Positions 57,425 through 64,000 of a stretch of 64,000 nt of DNA are shown here, one piece after another. The DNA is taken from the NCBI GenBank assembly GCA_028274465.1, contig CM051456.1:3783545-3847544 (forward strand), written 5' to 3'. Both the position numbers and the translations under genes were made by a program. The stretch is from Plantago ovata. Lineage: Eukaryota; Streptophyta; Magnoliopsida; Lamiales; Plantaginaceae. The notes below the pieces were generated by a model that searched no databases, was not told where the DNA came from, and worked only from the letters and a program-made list of their open reading frames with translations. Position 1 is the stretch's first letter. Each line of letters begins with the position of its first letter.

Positions 57425-59557
57425 CACAAGTCTCGTAGAATGGGAGGTACCTAATATACTCATCTTCTGTTTCATTTTGTGTGTATTCAACTCGACTAAT
57501 TAAACCAAACTGAATGGAAGAGAAAAGGACAGGCCTGTCATTTTAAATATATATCTTGCTGCATTATTTTATTCTACAGAAATCGAGCTACGTTAACATT
57601 TTCTCCTGTCTTGGTAGGGATCGGCAAAATGACTGTACCATCTTGGCAAACGCTAGGGACTGATTGATCTTCTTCAGCACACCTTTTAGTGGATTCATCT
57701 AACCCCGCCAAGCTATGTTGGCCACAAGCTGTTCTGCTTCGGAAATAGTTTAGCGGAGGAATGTGGCTTCACCTTAAAATCATGTTACTTTTATTATGCA
57801 CACACCATTCATCTCCTAGTCCAGGCTGAAACCTAGAGTTGGTTACATCTGAAACCTGGCTCGTACATTATAGGTCAAACCATAAGCTAAGGGTGGGATG
57901 GCTGGTAATTAAGAGAAGGCTTGAGCGTCTCTCCCTGCCGCCTGCAATCGATGTCAGAGGATTGGAGTTCTATTGCTAGCTCAGACTTTTTATGCATATA
58001 TATTACTTCCTCCGGAAACTTAATAGTTTTACACTTTGTTTTGTTGACTTTTTATGTTCGGTTTGACCTCAAATTAATCATAATTGATTATGAAAAAATT
58101 AATTTTAAATGTTATATTATACAAATATAAGAAGTATACTTTCATAATATAATTTTTTAAACTATCTTTTCGTAACGAGTTATTATTAATTTGAGGTCAA
58201 ACCGGGCATCGAAAAGTCAACAAAAATAAAGTGTAAAACTATTAAGTTTCCGGAGGAAGTAATATATATCCGAGAAAACAAATTGAACCGGTAAATTCCG
58301 AATTTGAAGAGGAGTCTTCTGCAGTTGTGCTAGATGTGCGGACTACTCTACCACCCAGTTAAGAACGCAATCAAAATCTTCCACCTAAAGGAGTACATAA
58401 AGTATACTGTAGTTTCTAAGTTTATATTATGTAAATTAAATTGTAACAAAATCCTGTTGATTTGATCACTCTGAAATTTGATTACTTTTTAAGGAGAGGA
58501 TTCCAATTAAATTACTTTCAGAATACTTAATAATTACTTATTAGTCTAGTTTCCTTTCAGTTTAAGAGAAGGCTTGAGATTAATTTACTTTCAAAATTCT
58601 CTTTAGTCTAGTTTCTTTTTAATTGAAGAGGATTGATGTAATTGAATCTGTTAAACTTTACTGGGCGGCGAGATAACAGGGAACCAGGCCATCATCGAGG
58701 TTTCAACGAGGGCCACAACTCGGGTTCTACAGGATGATTACGTTAAAACCCACCAAGGATTTCAGAATCGCAAACAAAAAGGATTTTGGTCAAAGATCAT
58801 GTTACTGGAATTCCAGTAATGTACAAGTCCTGTGATCATTCAAATGCCAATGTGGATATAAACAGATAGATTCATCTAATTAACAATAGTTGCATTTGAT
58901 TTTGATGTTGTTAGCTAGATATATATAATGCATGTGATTAGTAATTCCAGTATCATGTCTGAGATCATACAATCAGTATGGGTTTTTATTTCCAGAAATT
59001 TTATGTGTACATATCATATATTTATAGCTACCTAGATAAAGGACTACTAATATTATTATTTTTACGTATCAAACAACAATCTAATCCACTCGTGCATGGT
59101 TTAATCGCTACACCACTCAAAAAAGTGTTCGGGCCACATGAGACGACTCTCAATATGTGAGTGGTGTGTGTAGAATCAATCGAATATCAATGAGACACGT
59201 TTTTAATCTTCCTCACTTCATCATATCGATCTAGTGTTGTTCCTTTTCGTGTTCCCACCCTCGGTTCATTGGTTTAGACAAGCGAATTAATACGCTTTGC
59301 TCTGTTTCTTCATTAATCTTGGAGTGCCCCTCCATATTTTAAGACATAGGACTAATTAAATTCAAATGTGACATCAACAATGGATTCACCGAATCAATTA
59401 AGTTCAACAACCCAAACAAACTAGTCTAGTACTGTTCTATATTAGTCCAAAGAGTTGTTGAGAAATCAGATAGTACTGCGTTTGATTTATTCAATTCAAA
59501 GTGTCTATATATATCTTCATCCAATTACATCTCTTTTTGTTCATTCAATTCACAAAA
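57425..59557 (+). repeat. Array unit remainder and next promoter region
   Basis: Third-exon-like starts (GGATCGGCAAAATGACT at 57619), a MITE (58002-58263) and the next copy's motif AACAACCCAAACAAACTAGT at 59407. No other gene is seen. Confidence 0.5.
58002..58263. mobile_element. Stowaway-like MITE, family member 2 (262 bp)
   Basis: ATTACTTCCTCCGGAAACTT at the left is repeated inverted at the right, and homology continues inward (TTAATAGTTTTACACTTT). It is related to 56338-56562. Confidence 0.85.
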
Positions 59558-59786
59558 ATGAAACCAATACCATTCTTTTCTTCACAAATCACAGCAACTA
59601 CTCGGCATCTAATTGCCTCTTCTGCCCGGTAATTTATCTTAAAATTACTCCTGCTAGTGGCATGTTCCTTATGTACTACGAAGTATTTCATCTGATTTTT
59701 GCTACCTTCATTTCTGCTTTCATTCACATATAAATAAATGTTGTTTTCTTCGCAGATGTTGTGGGCCGGGAATGATAAGAACTTGA
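59558..59786 (+). CDS. Candidate micropeptide gene of the array family (33 aa, spliced)
   Basis: Exons 59558-59628 and 59756-59786 give MKPIPFFSSQITATTRHLIA followed by SSARCCGPGMIRT. It matches the copy at 57.2 kb in splice positions, phase 2 intron and the CCGPG end. A TATATATC-like box lies at about 59507. The transcript seems to continue beyond the stop to GTGGAATAGGAG|GTAATA (59812) and a third exon at about 59959, which suggests that in an ancestral copy the frame went on. Coding status is uncertain. Confidence 0.3.
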
Positions 59787-60154
59787 CACAACTCTCGTGG
59801 AATAGGAGGTAATATATAATTATATACTCATCTTCTGTTTCACTTTGTGTGTATATTAAACTCCACTAGACCAAACTTAATTTTACACGATATCTTGGTG
59901 TACTATTATTTTAATTTTAATGTAGCCATGTTAACATTTCCCCTGCTGTATTGGCAGGTCTCGGCAAAATGACTCTACCACAGCAGCACTGGCTCGGTCT
60001 GTGGCCACCACAGCATCAGTTTTAGCCTAGTCCAATTGAACATCTCGTCTAGCCCACACACTAGTGGACAAATTTTTGCGGGAGTAGAGTTGTTCAAATC
60101 CTTTTGGTTGATTCTTCTAAATCCAGCTAGCTTGTACATAATAATGAAACCAAG
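59787..60154. other. Third-exon-like region of array unit
   Basis: After a GGCAG acceptor near 59958 comes GTCTCGGCAAAATGACTCTA, parallel to 57619. No gene is supported. Confidence 0.4.
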
Positions 60155-60362
60155 AGAAAAGGGAGCGATGGCAGAGTGTCGCTGGATAATTGTACTCTGG
60201 ATGTGGTGCGTGCTGTGGTAAAAAGAAGGGTGTGATGGCAGAGTTTCGTTGGATGATTGTACTGTGGATGCGGTGCGTGTTGTGGTAAAAAGAAGGGTAC
60301 GATGGCAGAGTTCCGTTGGATGGATAATTGTACTCTGGATGTGGTGTGTGTTGTGGTAGGAG
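60155..60362. repeat. Minisatellite, three copies of about 70 bp
   Basis: Units carry GATGGCAGAGT(G/T)TCG(C/T)TGGAT, TGTACT(C/G)TGGATG and GTG(C/T)TGTGGTA, starting near 60168, 60235 and 60301. A 136-aa minus-strand ORF across it is a repeat artefact. Confidence 0.9.
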
Positions 60363-60776
60363 TAATTTCTGGTCAAATTTAGCAAAAAAAAAAAATAATA
60401 ATAATAATAATAATAGATCTGACTATTAGATTGAAGGAAATATTAATTTTAAAGACGGATTATACCATTAGGAATTGATTAATAATTTAACTTTTGTATA
60501 ATTTCTATATTTAAATAATCTAATGATGAAAAGATAAAAAGTACTATAAAATTTCATTAGCTTTAACACACTCTACTTTTTTTTAACTAATAAAGATTTT
60601 TTTTCCAAATTTTAAAGCTTCTTCAAGTATTTTGATTTAATTTATTACTTAATGTAGTACTATTGAAATGTAAATATTTATATTTTGTTCAATGGTCATA
60701 AAACTCAAATATGTGTGAGTGTGTCAAGAATTGAAAAAATAAATTGAGAAAACAAGTATGTTCATATTGTAAATTT

Positions 60777-60890
60777 TTTTTTTTTTAGAAGAAAAAGGGT
60801 TGTACTCTATATTAATTATACTTCCCAAAAGGCCAAACAAACAGAGAAGAGCAGCTCTGAAGTATTACAACTGAAACGCACGGCTCAATG
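60777..60890 (-). mobile_element. 3' end of a LINE, strongly 5'-truncated
   Basis: On the minus strand a short tail-like sequence (GGCCTTTTGGGAAGTATAAT, then GAGTACAACCCTTTTTCTTC) ends in a run of A, as at the 3' ends of plant L1 elements. Only about 110 bp is present. Confidence 0.5.
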
Positions 60891-61612
60891 GGGTAATTGC
60901 CAACAATTAAAGATAGTATAAGAACGTATTCATCATTTTATATTAAATACAAAGGGTAATCAATAAGAGATTATGGCCGCTAGTTAATTTAATGAAAAAT
61001 TGAAGTAAGAGACCTTTTAAGACATCAACGGATATTTCCTTTTTGGTTCCTTTTAAGACATCAAAGGATATTTCCTTTAAAGACATCAACGGACATCAAC
61101 GGATATTTACAATACCACCTTGTTATTCTTGATCTGAAGCTGGACTTATTTTTCTCGAGCACGGACCGTATCTTTAGTATTCTGGTCAATAAGATTTTGT
61201 TTTCTTTGTATGAACTGAAATTATTTGTATTATAAAATACTATTAGTCAAATTTGAACTGAACTTAATGCATCTAAACTGAACTGAACTGATCCAAACTG
61301 AATTTAAAATAATCGATTTTCAGATGAAAATAACAAAGGCTAAATAAGAGATTATTATGACGGAAAAGTTATCGCCCCTAGGTAAATTTAACAAAAAAAT
61401 TGAAGGTAGGGGTCTTTTAAAGAAACACAATGGGCTAATTTGACTTTTACAAGAAATACAGAGGTTAATTTGCCAAAACCTCCAAAGAGAAGGTTTCCTT
61501 GTTTGATTAGATACGATCTAATACGAAGTAGCGATATTTGATTAAATTAGTTAGTTAATAATCCGATTCCGATTACGGGTAGTAATTTCCTAAATTAGAG
61601 TTTGGGACCAAC
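60891..61612. other. Intergenic upstream of cyclin T
   Basis: The part 61200-61340 repeats the GAACTGAA-rich family found at 35130-35270. Short tandem copies of AAGACATCAACGGATATTT occur at 61020-61110. No gene is seen. Confidence 0.6.
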
Positions 61613-61634
61613 TCTCTCTCTCTCTATATATAAA
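61613..61634 (+). promoter_or_regulatory. CT-repeat and TATA box before cyclin T
   Basis: (CT)6 at 61613-61624 is followed directly by TATATATAAA at 61625-61634, 125 bp upstream of the chosen ATG. Y-patches and TATA boxes together are common in plant core promoters. Confidence 0.6.
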
Positions 61635-61758
61635 CCAAAGGCCAAAGCCCCCAGGAAAAGCTTTCTATTAATTGAGACTTCGCTTCCCATACTTGTGCCT
61701 GCCACCGCGGTCTGGTCACTGTCGTATTCGCTACCGGGAATTCAGAAAACGATTGCGA

Positions 61759-62958
61759 ATGGCTAACCTTATAAACTCAAATCCAGAGGAACGCTGGTAC
61801 TTTACGCGGAAGGAAATTGAAGAGAACTCCCCCTCGAGACGATATGGCATGGATTCGATAACAGAAACTAATCTGCGCCACTCATACTGCGAGTTTTTAC
61901 AATACGTAGGCATGAGTCTTAAACTGCCTCAGCAAACCATTGCTACAGCGATTGTATTCTGTCACCGTTTCTTTATCCGCCAGTCCCATACGAAGAACGA
62001 TTGGAGGATCATTGCCACAGCATGCATGTTTCTTGCTGGAAAGGTTGAAGATACGCTTCGTTGTCTAATAGATGTGATCTCCGTGTCATGTCAGATTCTA
62101 CATAAAGAAAATATGAAAGCAGCTCTGGAAAGGATCAGGAACAAGGAGGTGTATAAACAGCAAAAAGAGCTCCTTTTACTGGGCGAAAGGGTTGTTCTCG
62201 CGACTCTTAATTTTGATTTCAGCGTGCATCATCCGTATAATCCTCTTCTTCGGGCATTACAGAAACTTGGTGGTGACAATGAGGCTCTACTTCAGGTTGC
62301 ATGGAATTTCGTTAATGATGGGCTCCGGACGTCTATTAGCTTGCAGTATAAGGCCCCTCAGATTGCAGCCGGTGCTATGTACATGGCTGTCAAGTTTCTT
62401 AAAATAGAGCATCGGTTTGACATCGAGAAGGTTTTGGTTCGGGAGTTTAACATCACGCGAGGCCAATTGGCTGATATAAGCAACCAGATATTGGAATTGT
62501 ATGAAGAGAACAGAACTGCAAGCAACACAGATTCCCAACGGGATGAGTCGCCTCATCAGGCTCGAGCAGAAGCAATGGATGTAGAATCGATGCATCAAGA
62601 ATCAATTAACACACCAAAAATAGTTGATCAGCCCAGTGCAGCAATCAGTAGCATTGCAGCGTGCGAGGGGGATAGCGCGAATAACATCCAGCATGATGAA
62701 CAAGAATTAATGCCTTCCCAGGCTAATTCAGAAGAAACTTCTGCTCAGGCTGAATTGACAAATACTATAGCAGCAATAGATAAGTCGAATGGCAGAAATA
62801 TGTCGAAAGATTATGCCATAAATAAACTCAACACAGAGAAGCTCAGAGCAGCTTTTCTGCGTAGGAAGGCCCGTGGGGAGATAATTACTCGTCAATTGGA
62901 TGAACTTGAGGCGGAACTAGAAGAAATCGAAGTTTCAACACTGAAGACAGAATGTTGA
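61759..62958 (+). CDS. Cyclin T (CYCT1-like), intronless
   Basis: 399 aa from the ATG at 61759 ([20 protein letters not shown]). The frame is open 29 codons further up, but no ATG occurs there. The N-terminus [20 protein letters not shown] is the cyclin T signature, followed by the first cyclin box (about 35-150; [26 protein letters not shown]) and the second (about 160-260; [28 protein letters not shown]). The C-terminus is acidic, then a coiled coil ([20 protein letters not shown]). Cyclin T pairs with CDK9-type kinases (P-TEFb) to phosphorylate RNA polymerase II. Plant CYCT1 genes normally have several introns, so this one-exon copy is likely a retrogene that acquired a promoter. It sits inside the tandem array. 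Confidence 0.92.
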   Translation: MANLINSNPEERWYFTRKEIEENSPSRRYGMDSITETNLRHSYCEFLQYVGMSLKLPQQTIATAIVFCHRFFIRQSHTKNDWRIIATACMFLAGKVEDTLRCLIDVISVSCQILHKENMKAALERIRNKEVYKQQKELLLLGERVVLATLNFDFSVHHPYNPLLRALQKLGGDNEALLQVAWNFVNDGLRTSISLQYKAPQIAAGAMYMAVKFLKIEHRFDIEKVLVREFNITRGQLADISNQILELYEENRTASNTDSQRDESPHQARAEAMDVESMHQESINTPKIVDQPSAAISSIAACEGDSANNIQHDEQELMPSQANSEETSAQAELTNTIAAIDKSNGRNMSKDYAINKLNTEKLRAAFLRRKARGEIITRQLDELEAELEEIEVSTLKTEC

Positions 62959-63402
62959 AGACAGATTATGTATGTAGTTTAGTACATTGTAGCGCAACTT
63001 CTATTCTAAATTGTTAATTCAATTCGTATAGTTCGTTGAATTCATGGGTTGATCTGCCTAAGTTGTTTGACTCTACTACCACAGGCATAGTACTAATCCC
63101 TCTCATAACATATTTACAGTCAACAACCGAAACAAATTAGTTCAAGCAAGTAATGTATTGCTGTTTGATCAATTCAAACTGAGCTTAAAGAAAATGATGT
63201 CACTTGTGCTTGTATTTCTTGACCACATTATATATACATTACTGCTCATTTGTTCAACTATTTTCTTCTACATATATCAGGGAAGACCAACAGGGCTATT
63301 AACAAATAACACAGTTACAAACTAGCCTTTTTTTTTCTCTCATTGCTTAATTGTATTCACTCCTTGGATCACCTATATTTCTTGTTCCTTCCGATATAAG
63401 GA

Positions 63403-63861
63403 ATGAACCCGATACCATTATTGTTGTGTTTGCAGCAACGTGGACTTGACATTTCCTTTGTAGGAGTGAGTATTATAACTATTTCTTATATTTCATTTTA
63501 TTTTTACTATCTATATATGTTCCTGTTTCAGTTCATACACATAAATATAGAAAAGAATATACATAATTTATTGATCTTCATTCAATCTCTTTGCAGATGC
63601 TATGGTACTGGAAATACGTATTTATATGTTTGTACTGCATCGAATTTTGTGGAATAGGAGGTAATATAATTTCGTTTTCATATACATTGATTAGACAATG
63701 TGGGTTGTTGGATCATCCTTCATGCCATGATTAAGAAGAACATGAATTTAAAGCAAAACTCAACAATCAAATACTTCATGATTATAATTGTTTCCGCCAT
63801 TAATCTGTTTCACACATAAACTTGGTTTACAACATTTTCAGATCTTTGTATGCAAACATGA
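63403..63861 (+). CDS. Candidate small Cys-containing peptide of the array family (48 aa)
   Basis: Exons 63403-63465, 63597-63660 and 63842-63861, all GT-AG and in phase, give MNPIPLLLCLQQRGLDISFV, then GMLWYWKYVFICLYCIEFCG and IGDLCMQT. The second exon's end YC-x(3)-FCGIG matches the array-family model at 44.6 kb ([10 protein letters not shown]), including the GTGGAATAGGAG|GTAATA donor. The first exon resembles MKPIPF of the 59.6-kb copy. It is hydrophobic and could be membrane-bound. No known family. Confidence 0.3.
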
Positions 63862-64000
63862 TGATCGAGGTATGGCAGTAACCTCAATTCAACCAACGAA
63901 TCAGCACGAATTGAATAGAATCAAATCGAATCAAGTAAAGAGGATTAAGGGATTCGGACTGTACATTCAGCAGTAAGAGTTGTACATTAGGGATTATGTA
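63862..64000. other. End of window, nothing recognised
   Basis: Short tail with no coding signal. It may be the 3' part of the last array unit. Confidence 0.4.

Noticed and set aside
59975-60385. A 136-codon minus-strand ORF with repeated SxIIQ/STVQSS motifs
   Set aside because: It is produced by the 70-bp minisatellite, whose unit lengths happen to stay open in this frame.
61672-61758. Longer cyclin T start 29 codons upstream
   Set aside because: The upstream extension begins at TTG, lies directly after the TATA box and does not resemble cyclin T. The ATG at 61759 is followed by the normal N-terminus.
1-64000. CRISPR arrays, operons or bacterial features
   Set aside because: The sequence is plant nuclear DNA; repeats found are minisatellites, MITEs and duplications without spacer-repeat structure.

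Overview
This is a stretch of plant nuclear genome, almost certainly from a eudicot. Genes carry short GT-AG introns, the intergenic DNA is AT-rich and full of MITEs, LINE tails and PIF/Harbinger transposons, and the recognisable proteins belong to plant families (GH5 cellulase-like enzymes, FBA-type F-box proteins, a MAGL-type hydrolase, DUF1677, cyclin T, phytosulfokine-like precursors). The species cannot be named from the sequence alone.

1-15.4 kb: a tandem duplication. Unit A (about 1.1-7.8 kb) and unit B (about 7.8-13.1 kb) each hold an intact three-exon GH5 gene (3457-5242 and 9403-11194; both 534 aa) followed by an opposing F-box gene. The GH5 genes look functional, but every F-box copy is damaged: 5820-7101 and 11601-12591 carry frameshifts, and 8254-8574, 13330-13535 and 14458-15425 are partial. 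A more decayed fragment lies at 210-760. A 797-bp foldback MITE (15462-16258) closes the cluster.

15.4-22 kb: a seven-exon alpha/beta hydrolase gene on the minus strand (17077-19817; 401 aa; complete Ser-Asp-His triad), then a 5'-truncated LINE bracketed by a perfect 19-bp target duplication.

22-30 kb: two tandem minus-strand genes, each with two short exons, for secreted peptide precursors (24616-24964 and 25962-26600). The first encodes 84 aa with one phytosulfokine-like Cys/Cys/Asp-Tyr module. The second encodes 181 aa in which the module has been amplified to four Asp-Tyr repeats followed by Pro/Gly/His-rich tails. I consider this the most novel system in the window. The upstream half of the second gene's duplication unit was broken up by a Mutator-like element, a LINE and a MITE.

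30-35 kb: a hAT-type MITE and a DUF1677 gene (33606-34178).

35-50 kb: a Cassandra-like TRIM fossil and two near-identical PIF/Harbinger elements (35985-39969 and 45547-49509), each with a transposase and a Myb/SANT-like ORF. The second element has both ORFs open and lies inside another inserted element.

40-64 kb: about ten diverged copies of one transcription-unit-like repeat. Some copies still have a TATA box, short exons and conserved splice sites that give 32-48 residue peptides. The array is interrupted by an antisense CHMP1 retropseudogene (50.2-50.8 kb) and an intronless cyclin T gene (61759-62958; 399 aa).
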